49,091 nucleotides of DNA, taken from positions 1 through 49,091 of the forward strand of contig JACQUZ010000115.1 in assembly GCA_016210055.1 (NCBI GenBank), written 5' to 3'. Made by a program: the position numbers and the translations under genes. This DNA is from Deltaproteobacteria bacterium. Its GTDB lineage: Bacteria; Myxococcota_A; Polyangia; Haliangiales; SHYZ01. Below, piece by piece: positions 1 to 10,447 of this stretch; the stretch's first letter is position 1; every line of letters begins with the position of its first letter. Under the pieces are notes generated by a model. That model saw only the letters and a list, made by a program, of their open reading frames with translations. It did not search any database and was not told the DNA's origin.

Positions 1-1
1 G

Positions 2-940
2 CCGGAGGCTCCTCGGCCACCGGCGCGCGAAAGGGGGGAGGCTCCTCGGCCACCGGCGCGCGAAAGGGGGGAGGCTCCTCGGCCACCGGCGCGCGAAAGG
101 GGGGAGGCTCCTCGGCCACCGGCGCGCGGTAGCGGGCCGAGTATCGATCGACCCGACGAGGGGGGACGGGTAGGTCCACCCCTGATAGAGGCTAGGCGGA
201 GCTTGGCGCGGTGGTTCGCCGGCCTTCCGGATCGATACTTCGCCTCCCTGGAGCCCAAGACGATTGTCCGCCACGTTCGCCTGTCGAGAAGCCGCGGCGA
301 GCGTCCCATCGCCATGGAGGTCAAGCACCACCCGAGGAAGGGGTACAGCGAGCTCGCCCTCTCCGCTGCCGACGCTCCAGGGCTCCTCGCGAGCATTACC
401 GGGGTACTCCTGGCCCATCGAATCGACATCTTGTCTGCCCAAATCCACAGTCGGGCAGGAGTCGAAGACGGGGACCGCGGAGAGGCGCTCGACGTTTTCT
501 TCGTGCGGGATCGCTATGGCCGAGGGATCCCCGAAGGCGATCCCCGGTGGAAGCGGGTCGCAGAGGATCTGGCGCGCGTTGCCCAAGGGGAGCCGGTGGA
601 GGTGATCTTGGCCGCCCGGCGAGAAAAGGGCTCACTCAACAAGCGCGTGACCCCTGAGGTGACCACGGAGATCGAGATCGACAATCGGGTTTCAGGCGAT
701 TTCACCGTCATCGATGTCTATACGCAAGATCGCCTGGGCATCCTGCACGCCATCACGCGCGCGCTTACAACCCAGGGGCTCGACATCTGCCTCTCCAAGG
801 TGGCCACCGAGGCGGAGCGGGTCGCGGATGTCTTTTACGTGCGGGATCGCGAGAGCGGGCAGAAAGTTCAAGACGAAGAGCGCCTGGCATGCATCCGGGA
901 AGCCCTCGTGGCTGCGCTCAAGGAGGTTAAGGCGTCATGA
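2..940 (+). CDS. glnD: [Protein-PII] uridylyltransferase GlnD, C-terminal part (5' truncated by window edge)
   Basis: Nitrogen sensor that uridylylates PII at low glutamine. Only the C-terminal part is present: the frame is open from base 2 to the TGA at 938-940, so the nucleotidyltransferase and HD domains lie upstream of the window. An internal TTG at 203 is not the true start, because the same frame continues upstream without a stop through a 33-bp tandem repeat coding an 11-residue unit (EAPRPPARERG). After this linker comes the pre-ACT segment (ARWFAGLPDRYF), ACT domain 1 (ADAPGLLASITGVLLAHRID, then LDVFFV) and ACT domain 2 (QDRLGILHAITRALTTQGLD, then DVFYVRD). The ACT pair is the usual glutamine-sensing end of GlnD. 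The repeat-rich Pro/Arg/Glu linker between the helical domain and the ACT pair is unusual. The next gene overlaps by 4 nt (ATGA), implying translational coupling. Confidence 0.87.
   Translation, partial: PEAPRPPARERGEAPRPPARERGEAPRPPARERGEAPRPPARGSGPSIDRPDEGGRVGPPLIEARRSLARWFAGLPDRYFASLEPKTIVRHVRLSRSRGERPIAMEVKHHPRKGYSELALSAADAPGLLASITGVLLAHRIDILSAQIHSRAGVEDGDRGEALDVFFVRDRYGRGIPEGDPRWKRVAEDLARVAQGEPVEVILAARREKGSLNKRVTPEVTTEIEIDNRVSGDFTVIDVYTQDRLGILHAITRALTTQGLDICLSKVATEAERVADVFYVRDRESGQKVQDEERLACIREALVAALKEVKAS
6..128 (+). repeat. 33-bp in-frame tandem repeat inside glnD
   Basis: Three full 33-bp units start at 6, 39 and 72, with a 24-bp partial fourth unit from 105. The copies are identical to the base. 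Because 33 is a multiple of 3, copy-number change would keep the glnD frame. Read in the glnD frame it codes Glu-Ala-Pro-Arg-Pro-Pro-Ala-Arg-Glu-Arg-Gly. The array reaches to within 5 nt of the window edge, so the true copy number may be larger. Confidence 0.93.
174..194 (+). repeat. 21-nt motif, inverted partner of the window's right end
   Basis: Bases 174-194 (GTCCACCCCTGATAGAGGCTA), inside the glnD coding linker, are the reverse complement of bases 49071-49091 with one mismatch. Confidence 0.55.
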
Positions 941-1992
941 GGCTTTCGCCCGTGGTCGTGCTTGCCCTGGTGATGACCCTGGGATCGGGCCTGCGGCTGG
1001 AAGCCCAGGCGGGCGAACAGGCGCTGTACGAGCCGGCGCTCGCCAAGTTCCAGGCTGGGGACGTGGAGGGCGCTCTTGCCGAGATCGCCAAGGTAGAAAA
1101 GCGCCTGCCCAAGGACGGTATTGCCCGCTATTACCGAGGCGTCTTCCTCGAGAAGAAAGGCGACTCTGTCGCTGCCGAGAAGGCATATCGCGCCGCCATC
1201 GACTTGGCGCCCGACCTCCCAGAGGCGCGGTCCAACCTGTGCGCGCTGCGCATCGTGGCCGGTGAGCACGGGGAGGCCATTTCGCTCTGCGAAAAGGCAG
1301 TGGCGCTGAGGCCCGACTTCACCGACGCATGGCACAACCTGGGGATCGCCTGCCAAGGCGCGGGACGGGACAAGGACGCGGTGCGGGCGTTCGAGAAGGT
1401 GGTCGCCATGGCCCCCTCCAAGGCGGACGCCTGGATGAACCTGGGAGCCCTTCGTCTTCGGGGAGGGGACAAGGACAAGGCGCTCGCCTCCCTAGCGGAG
1501 GCCGCCCGCTTGGCTCCGCGGGATTACCTGGCGCGGTTCAACTACGGTGCGGCGCTCGCCGCCACGGGCAGGCTCGACAAGGCCGCCGTCGAGCTGGAAG
1601 AGGCGACACGCCTAAACCCACGCCATGCGCCCGCGTTCTCGCGGCTGGGTTCCGTCCTGCGCCGCCTGGGGCACGGGGACGCCGCCGTAGCCGCGCATGA
1701 GGCAGGGAAGAAGCTTCTGCCGAACGACGCGGCGGCGGCCCTCGAGCTCGGCTTGTCCCATGCCGCGCGCGCTGGTGAGGGAGACGCCCTAGCCGCCGCG
1801 GCTGAGCTCACGCGCGCCGAGAAGCTCGCAAAGGCGGCCTGGGAGCCTCCGTATTATCTGGGCCTCCTCCACGCGCGCGCCGGTCGCTGCAGTGAGGCAA
1901 GGGCAGCGATGGAGCGGTACCGCCAAAGAGACAAGAAAGAGCGGATGGCTAATGAGGTCCGAGCGGCGCTGGCGGGCTGTCAGGGAAAATAG
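937..1992 (+). CDS. Secreted or periplasmic TPR-repeat protein
   Basis: A 351-residue protein with an N-terminal signal peptide (hydrophobic core VVVLALVMTLGSG, Ala-rich cleavage region near residues 24-26) followed by about six to eight TPR units from residue 30 to the C-terminus, with recurring helix patterns such as DAWHNLGIACQGAGRDKDAV and DAWMNLGALRLRGGDKDKAL. TPR arrays are protein-interaction scaffolds, so no enzymatic role is predicted. The ATG overlaps the glnD stop in an ATGA, so the two genes should be co-translated. A link to nitrogen sensing is only suggested by position. Partner and function are unknown. Confidence 0.85.
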   Translation: MRLSPVVVLALVMTLGSGLRLEAQAGEQALYEPALAKFQAGDVEGALAEIAKVEKRLPKDGIARYYRGVFLEKKGDSVAAEKAYRAAIDLAPDLPEARSNLCALRIVAGEHGEAISLCEKAVALRPDFTDAWHNLGIACQGAGRDKDAVRAFEKVVAMAPSKADAWMNLGALRLRGGDKDKALASLAEAARLAPRDYLARFNYGAALAATGRLDKAAVELEEATRLNPRHAPAFSRLGSVLRRLGHGDAAVAAHEAGKKLLPNDAAAALELGLSHAARAGEGDALAAAAELTRAEKLAKAAWEPPYYLGLLHARAGRCSEARAAMERYRQRDKKERMANEVRAALAGCQGK

Positions 1993-2023
1993 ATGATCTG
2001 ATGGACGCCGGCCGGCGGTGACG

Positions 2024-2048
2024 GGCGGGCCCCGCCCATCGGTGGGCA
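2024..2048 (+). other. GC-rich inverted repeats after the TPR gene
   Basis: Within about 50 nt of the TPR gene stop there is a GC palindrome (GGGCGG, GGCC, CCGCCC) followed by another GGGC. It could fold strongly at the 3' end of the transcript, but there is no following T-run. Calling it a rho-independent terminator would be unsafe. Confidence 0.3.
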
Positions 2049-2060
2049 GCGCTGCCTGCC

Positions 2061-2304
2061 GTGACCGAGCCTACCCCCCTTTACTCTGACACCGATGGGT
2101 CGACCTGGGTCGGTACCCAAGGTGGTGCCGCGTGGATTGATCCGTCGGGGACAGTGACGATCGCCACGGCGCCTGCCCAATCCCTGCGTGCGCGTGATTC
2201 TCCCCGAAACCAAGGGTGCTTGGCTGGCGACCGAGAGCGGCCTCTCGTGGGTGACACGCGATTCCTTCGTGCCTGCCCTTAACGGATTGGGCAGTGCAAG
2301 GTGA
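2061..2304 (+). pseudogene. Frameshifted beta-propeller remnant (Reg_prop-like blades)
   Basis: Two adjacent stretches read as consecutive blades of a two-component-regulator-type propeller but lie in different frames. The first frame (2061 to about 2185) gives DTDGSTWVGTQGGAAWIDPS, which fits the blade signature D-x-G-x-x-W-x-G-T-x-x-G. About 2185-2304, in another frame, gives TKGAWLATESGLSWVTRDSF and ends at TGA 2302-2304. A single indel near 2185 would join them. No signal peptide, kinase or regulator domain remains nearby, so this looks like the eroded end of a former gene. The family call rests on the short motif alone. It could instead be part of another WD-like propeller. Confidence 0.5.
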
Positions 2305-2420
2305 TGCCTGGTGCCTCGATGGATTCCCTTCAGGTCGGCCAGTCGAAAATCAGGAGAAGACTCATCGTCCGCGTGCGTGCTTTGTGAGCCGACCAATGGT
2401 CCGCGGCGGCGCCGCAAGCC

Positions 2421-2483
2421 GGCGCGACCTCAGGTACACTTGCCTGAGAAGGCGCCGGGCACACGGCTTGCTACACCGGCGGT
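2421..2483 (+). other. Two small hairpins in the leader of the secreted-protein gene
   Basis: An imperfect stem (GGCGC at 2421-2425 with GCGCC at 2452-2456, enclosing CTCAGG 2429-2434 and CCTGAG 2443-2448) is followed a few bases later by a second small inverted repeat (ACACC, loop GGC, GGTGT). They lie roughly 60-120 nt before the ATG at 2539. They may end transcription from upstream or structure the 5' leader. No T-run was seen. Nothing else was recognised between 2305 and 2525. Confidence 0.35.
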
Positions 2484-2538
2484 GTCCTAAGCGTGCGGTT
2501 CCAAGGCAGATAAGAACGAGGCAACGGAGGATAGTGCG

Positions 2539-3819
2539 ATGCGCGGAACTAACTGGAAGCCGGCGATCTCGGTCTCGGTGGCACTTGGGCTTGCCGGCTG
2601 GTTGGCGGCGGGCAACGCCCGCGCCGAGCTCCGCGTCACCAGGGCAGGCCTGTCGGGCAAGCCCACAGGAGCTGCCGAGGCCGGCTTCGTGGCCAAGCCA
2701 GAGCAGACGATGTACGTTCACCTCGACATCAAGGGCGCCGACTCGCCCGCGAGCATCTACGTACGCATTGAGCGTGGCGACTCGATCCTGCTAAAGAGGA
2801 TGGGCGCCGGACGGATCGAGCCGGGAGTCGGCCACGCGGTCGCCACGGTGCCCCTGCCGGCCGACGCCGGCGCCGGCAGCTACAAGATAGTCGTCTGCCG
2901 CGAAAATACCGACATCGGCGGTTGTGGCGGTGTCCTCGCGCATCTGGATTTCGAGGTCGCGCTGGTCCCCGGGGGCAAGCTCGCTGCGCCGACGGCCATC
3001 GACGCGACGATGTTCACGATGGCGGTGGAGAACGTGGCCAGGCGGCGCCTTACGCCCGCCGAGCGCCGAGCGATCTCGGGCGCTGTCGGCGATGCCAATC
3101 GGCGCGGCGGCACGATCAACGGGGCCCAGCAGTTCGCGGCTTTCGGCTCCTCGTCCGATGTTCGGGCGCGCACGGCCGCAGCCGCAACTCTCATCCAGCG
3201 CCTAGAAGGCGAGGGTGCCCTCGAACCGTGGCGCACCACCGGTCCGATTGCCGTGGGTGACCGCACGATCATCGTGAGCGGCCTGCCTCCACTTACGCGC
3301 GGTGTCCTCGAGGCCAATGTCGCGGTGCTGGAGTTCGGGCTCAGCCTTATCTTCGCCGATCCCGAGTATCGCCTTCCGGCCACCGACCGTCGCGCCCTTG
3401 AGAAAACATTGATCCAACGGTTCCGGCAACTCGGCCCGGCCGAGAAGGAATCGATGCAGGGGATGCCACTCGAGTGGCTGAAGCTGCGGACGTGGTGGGC
3501 CCAGCAGCCCAAGGAGTTGCAGATGCAGCTCGCCGCTGGGTACCAGCAAGCGTGGCTGAAACAGCAGCAACAGGCGGCCCAGGAAGCAGAGCAGCGAGCC
3601 TGGCTCGCGCAGTACCAGCAGTACCTCGCTGCCACACTAGCCGCGGGATCTCCTGGGATGGCTAGACCTGCGCGCCGTGCGCCAGCGCCCTTCGATGCGC
3701 GCCGCGAGTTCTGGCGGAAGCAGAACATGCACAACCTCTCCATGACCATGAACCAGATGACGTTCAACTCGTTCAGGTACGGCCGCCCCACTGGATTCGA
3801 AACGCCGTTCGGAAACTAA
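2539..3819 (+). CDS. Secreted protein of unknown function
   Basis: A 426-residue protein preceded by a good ribosome site (GGAGG at 2526-2530, 8 nt before ATG). It has a signal peptide (ISVSVALGLAGWLAAGNARA). Residues 30-140 look like a beta-rich domain with a Cys-containing strand (CRENTDIGGCGG). A mostly helical segment follows at 155-330, including MPLEWLKLRTWWAQQPKELQ. Then comes a Gln/Ala-rich helix around residues 330-360 and an Asn/Met-rich tail. I do not recognise the family. It stands alone, with hairpins before and after it, and is probably exported to the periplasm or surface. Confidence 0.75.
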   Translation: MRGTNWKPAISVSVALGLAGWLAAGNARAELRVTRAGLSGKPTGAAEAGFVAKPEQTMYVHLDIKGADSPASIYVRIERGDSILLKRMGAGRIEPGVGHAVATVPLPADAGAGSYKIVVCRENTDIGGCGGVLAHLDFEVALVPGGKLAAPTAIDATMFTMAVENVARRRLTPAERRAISGAVGDANRRGGTINGAQQFAAFGSSSDVRARTAAAATLIQRLEGEGALEPWRTTGPIAVGDRTIIVSGLPPLTRGVLEANVAVLEFGLSLIFADPEYRLPATDRRALEKTLIQRFRQLGPAEKESMQGMPLEWLKLRTWWAQQPKELQMQLAAGYQQAWLKQQQQAAQEAEQRAWLAQYQQYLAATLAAGSPGMARPARRAPAPFDARREFWRKQNMHNLSMTMNQMTFNSFRYGRPTGFETPFGN

Positions 3820-3850
3820 CCAGGATCGCGCGGAGCGCGCTCCTGGTTAG
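3816..3850 (+). terminator. Strong hairpin overlapping the stop codon of the secreted protein
   Basis: CTAACCAGGA at 3816-3825 pairs with TCCTGGTTAG at 3841-3850, with an inner CGCGC/GCGCG stem and a 3-nt loop. That is about 15 bp with one mismatch, and the TAA stop lies inside the left arm. No T-run follows, so it may be a 3'-end stabilising or rho-assisted terminator, not an intrinsic one. It could work in both directions, since the coiled-coil gene converges on it. Confidence 0.55.
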
Positions 3851-3982
3851 CTAGCTCGGTTGGCAGGGAATGCGCCTAGGCACCTTGCTGTCGCAGCCTT
3901 GCACCTGCACTGCCGAAGATCCCATTGCCCGTTGGAAAGCTCGTACGAGCGCCAAGGTTTTTCTCGACGCGCCGCGCATCCT

Positions 3983-6043
<2,061 letters not shown>

Positions 6044-6046
6044 CAG

Positions 6047-6069
6047 CAGGGTGGCCCAAATGGACCCTG
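6047..6069 (+). other. Intercistronic hairpin between guaB and guaA
   Basis: CAGGGT at 6047-6052 pairs with ACCCTG at 6064-6069 around an 11-nt loop. It lies in the only gap of note in the gua operon and could protect or weakly attenuate the message. No T-run follows. Confidence 0.3.
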
Positions 6070-6073
6070 GTTA

Positions 6074-7633
<1,560 letters not shown>

Positions 7634-7648
7634 CCGCACCTGGTCAAG

Positions 7649-8362
7649 ATGGTCACGTTCCTGGCACTCATCCCGATCCTGTTCTCACCGCCCCAGGGAA
7701 TCACCGAGGCGCGGCCTGGGCGTGTCGTCATCAACTGGACCACCGGGGAGATTGTGGTCGTGGGTGCCGGCCCGCCAGACCTCCGTGCCCCGAGCGCTGC
7801 CGTGTCGCGGGTGGGCGCCGAGCGCGCGGCACGTCGCGAGGCGACGCGTCGGCTCGTCGAAGCCGCCCGCTCGCTCAAGCTTGCCGCGGGGGGGACTGTC
7901 GGGGACAAGGGCGTGGACCAGGCGCTGGTGGCACTCGCGACCAAGGCGCGGGACGTCGATATTCTGCACGCATCTGACGGCGCCGTGGAGGTGACGCTCG
8001 CCCTGTCGCTCGAGTCCGTGCGCGCGGCCGTCATGAAGGGACTGCCCGCGAGCGCTCCCCCTCCTGTAGATGCGCCGACTTCTATCGTCGTCGACGCGCG
8101 CCATCTCTCCCCGGCGACCCTTCTGGGATATTCCGTCGTGTCGGGGAGCGCCCGCCATGTTGGACCCGTTTACTGGCACCGAGAATTGAAAGCCGCCCGG
8201 GCTGACTCACGGGCAGGAACGCGTCCGATTACCGCTCGCGCCCTGTCGGTCGAAGGCGGCGAGCTGCGAGTGGAAGCGGGCGAGCAGGCCATCGAGAGCG
8301 CAGCCCGCGCCGGCGTTGCCATCTTGATTGTCCGCTCGCCTGGAAGGGAAACGAAGCGTTAA
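7649..8362 (+). CDS. LPP20-family-like envelope protein
   Basis: A 237-residue protein with a short hydrophobic N-terminus (VTFLALIPILFS) consistent with a signal sequence. Residues 25-120 resemble the LPP20/FlgT-N fold: VINWTTGEIVVVGAGPP, then an Ala/Arg-rich helix (AARREATRRLVEAARSL) and a strand before VEVTLALSLESV. The rest has another alpha/beta segment with the strand IVVDARHL. The family assignment is tentative, since these domains are short and divergent. It lies between guaA and a FlgT-N-like gene whose ribosome site overlaps this gene's stop. It is probably periplasmic or membrane-attached, and works with the next two genes. Confidence 0.65.
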   Translation: MVTFLALIPILFSPPQGITEARPGRVVINWTTGEIVVVGAGPPDLRAPSAAVSRVGAERAARREATRRLVEAARSLKLAAGGTVGDKGVDQALVALATKARDVDILHASDGAVEVTLALSLESVRAAVMKGLPASAPPPVDAPTSIVVDARHLSPATLLGYSVVSGSARHVGPVYWHRELKAARADSRAGTRPITARALSVEGGELRVEAGEQAIESAARAGVAILIVRSPGRETKR

Positions 8363-8373
8363 GGAGGCAAGCC

Positions 8374-9516
8374 ATGAGACCGTGGTTGCTCGTGCTGCTG
8401 CTCACCTTTTTTCCGAGGGTGCTCCACGCAGACCTCATCGTGTCCGCAACGGGCAAGAGTCGACTCGACGCCGCCGGTACGGCGAGCGCCGCTGTGGACG
8501 TAGCTCTTCGCAAGGCCGTAGAGCAGGCGGCCTTGCAGATCGTGGGTGAAGCCACGTACAGGGGAAAGACGGAGATTATCCAGAAGCGCATCCTACGGGC
8601 CGCCAAGTCGTACGTGCGCTCGTACCGGATCATTTCGCAGGAGCAGGGCGAGGGGGAAGTCACCTGCACCGTCGAAGCAACCCTAGACGAGTCGCGGCTT
8701 GGGGACGACCTGCGCGCGATCGGAGTTGGGGCGAAGCCCGTCGCGACGCCACCGGCGGTCATTCCTCTCTCTACCAAGCCCGCGCGACCCAAGGCCATTC
8801 TTCGCGTGACGGCAGGGGCGGAGGAAGGACTCCCGCCCCTGCCAGAGTCATTCAACCTGGGCCTCGCGCAGGCGCTCGAAGGGCTCGGGTTCGAGTTGAT
8901 GGCCGAGCAAGGGCCCAGAAACCAGGAGGATAGCCACCTCGTTCGGGAAGCGCGTGCTCGGGGTGCGACCGCCGTTCTTGCCACGATGCAGGTGAGGGAC
9001 GGGGGTCCGGTACGCGGGACGAACCTTCATGGGGCGGAGGTCGAAATCTCCGTGCGGTGGATCCCGCCGCGGGACGAGGACTCTCCTTCCGATCATTCGC
9101 TCTCGTCGGCAGGATACGGCAAGGATTTCCCCACTGCCGTGGCCCATGCCGTTCGTGTCGGGATCCCGCGGATCTTGTCCGAGCTCCCAGCGAGTCGCGG
9201 CCAAGTGGAGTTCAAGGACGAGCGGTTGGTCGTGCAACTCGATCGGGTGTCACGCTGGCAGGAGGTGGCCGATCTCATGCGCGCGCTCTCACAAGTGCCG
9301 GGTGTTGCCGACGTCACCGTGGCCAGGCTCGCACCGCGCAAGGTCTTCCTGGCGATCAAGGGGCAGGTCTCTAGCGATGGGCTGGTCCGGGCGCTGGCGT
9401 CAGCGCCGTCCGTGAGCCCCACGCCGCCCGTCATCAGGCGCGACGGCCCGTCGCGGGTTGTCGTGGAGCTGCCGGAAATCCCAACCATGCCGAGCATCCA
9501 AGACCCCGTGCCATGA
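8374..9516 (+). CDS. Secreted protein with FlgT N-terminal-like domain
   Basis: 380 residues, with an excellent ribosome site (AAGGAGG at 8361-8367, overlapping the upstream stop). The signal peptide is WLLVLLLTFFPRVLHA. Residues 20-115 fit the FlgT N-terminal pattern: a strand with GKSRLDAAGTASAAVDVALR, a conserved helix VEQAALQIVGE, then RAAKSYVRSYRIISQEQGEG and a strand CTVEATL. In Vibrio, FlgT builds a flagellar basal-body ring, but there are no flagellar genes here and the domain is also common in non-flagellar envelope proteins. Two further alpha/beta repeats follow, one near residue 235 (LPASRGQVEFKDERLVVQLD), before a Pro-rich tail. A periplasmic assembly role is inference. Confidence 0.68.
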   Translation: MRPWLLVLLLTFFPRVLHADLIVSATGKSRLDAAGTASAAVDVALRKAVEQAALQIVGEATYRGKTEIIQKRILRAAKSYVRSYRIISQEQGEGEVTCTVEATLDESRLGDDLRAIGVGAKPVATPPAVIPLSTKPARPKAILRVTAGAEEGLPPLPESFNLGLAQALEGLGFELMAEQGPRNQEDSHLVREARARGATAVLATMQVRDGGPVRGTNLHGAEVEISVRWIPPRDEDSPSDHSLSSAGYGKDFPTAVAHAVRVGIPRILSELPASRGQVEFKDERLVVQLDRVSRWQEVADLMRALSQVPGVADVTVARLAPRKVFLAIKGQVSSDGLVRALASAPSVSPTPPVIRRDGPSRVVVELPEIPTMPSIQDPVP

Positions 9517-9833
9517 ACGCGCGTGCGTCTCTCTTAGCCCTTGCGCTCTTCGTCCCCCTCGGATGCCTTCCACCGGCGTACAGCATCTACGAGCGGCCGC
9601 TCCCACCAGGTGGCGTGCTCATGGTGCGAGGCGCCCTCAGCGATTCGGTCCTGTGGGTCGACGGCAAGATGATTGGGGAGCTCGGGGATTACCCAGAGGG
9701 GGTGCGCTTGCCCCCGGGCGAGCATCTCATCGAGATACGACACGAGCGCTACCACACCCGGTACTTTGAGATAAGGCTCGCGGACGGTGAAGTGCGGGCG
9801 GTCGAGGTCACGCTGGCCGAGGTCTTGGATTGA
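9513..9833 (+). CDS. Small PEGA-like lipoprotein
   Basis: 106 residues. The N-terminus ends in VPLGC, a plausible but non-ideal lipobox. The mature part reads as one PEGA-type beta sandwich: a strand with SDSVLWVDGKMIGEL, then VRLPPGEHLIEIRHERYHTR and a final strand VRAVEVTLAEV. PEGA domains are surface or envelope modules of unknown binding partner. The ATG overlaps the previous stop (ATGA), and its own stop overlaps the TTG of pgsA. It closes the three-gene envelope set. Confidence 0.72.
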   Translation: MNARASLLALALFVPLGCLPPAYSIYERPLPPGGVLMVRGALSDSVLWVDGKMIGELGDYPEGVRLPPGEHLIEIRHERYHTRYFEIRLADGEVRAVEVTLAEVLD

Positions 9834-10447
9834 GCCGCCTCTTAGGGCAGCGGTACGCCCGCTCGGATCTCACGCTGGCAAATGTCTTTACTGTCGCGCG
9901 CCTCGTGATGATTCCGATTTTCGGTTTTCTTTGGGCCACGCGCGACGACGAGAGCGCCCTGTGGGTGTTCGTGCTCGCCGCGGCGACCGACCTCATCGAC
10001 GGTTTCCTCGCCCGCTTCCTCAACCAGAAGTCGCAGCTCGGCGCTCTCCTCGATCCATTGGCGGACAAGCTCCTCATGGTGGTCTCGCTCTTGGTCGGCG
10101 TGCATGTCGGGGCGGTCCCCTCATGGCTTGCGGTCGTGGTGATTGGTCGGGATGCCTTGCTTGCCCTGGGTGTGGTGGGTCTTGGTGTCATTTGGAAGGG
10201 GCGCCACGGGCCATCGTCATGGCAGCCGACCCGGATCGGCAAGTACGCCATGTTCCTTCAGACGGTGTCGATCGTGTCGGCCATTGTCGAAGACATCCTT
10301 TCGCCCGAAGGATTTCGCCCGTACGTCCAGGTGATCATGGTGGCCGCCGCGATTTTGACCATGGTTGCAGGAGCGCAGTATTCTATCCGGGCCGCGTTGG
10401 CGCTAAGACGTCCCAGGACTGACCCCTTGACCTCCCAGGAAGGTTGA
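9830..10447 (+). CDS. pgsA: CDP-diacylglycerol--glycerol-3-phosphate 3-phosphatidyltransferase
   Basis: Makes phosphatidylglycerophosphate from CDP-diacylglycerol, committing to phosphatidylglycerol. The 205-residue membrane protein carries the complete CDP-alcohol phosphotransferase signature: D54-x2-D57-G58-x2-A61-R62-x8-G71-x3-D75-x3-D79. Helices flank it (VARLVMIPIFGF; LLMVVSLLVGVHVGAV). The start is TTG at 9830, sharing bases with the preceding stop. PgsA is the best fit, with other CDP-alcohol transferases (cardiolipin or phosphatidylserine type) as alternatives. It is probably essential, so polarity of the operon matters. Confidence 0.85.
   Translation: MSRLLGQRYARSDLTLANVFTVARLVMIPIFGFLWATRDDESALWVFVLAAATDLIDGFLARFLNQKSQLGALLDPLADKLLMVVSLLVGVHVGAVPSWLAVVVIGRDALLALGVVGLGVIWKGRHGPSSWQPTRIGKYAMFLQTVSIVSAIVEDILSPEGFRPYVQVIMVAAAILTMVAGAQYSIRAALALRRPRTDPLTSQEG

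Noticed and set aside
1..132. CRISPR or intergenic repeat interpretation of the 33-bp array
   Set aside because: Units are directly adjacent without spacers, and they translate in frame into glnD.
203..205. TTG 203 as the start of a stand-alone two-ACT protein
   Set aside because: The same frame is open upstream to the window edge and the remaining protein aligns with the GlnD C-terminus, so truncation is the simpler reading.
3841..3925. tRNA-like D-arm (AGCTAGCTCGGTTGGCAG)
   Set aside because: No T-arm (GGTTCGA) or acceptor pairing at the right distance. It is part of hairpin and spacer sequence.
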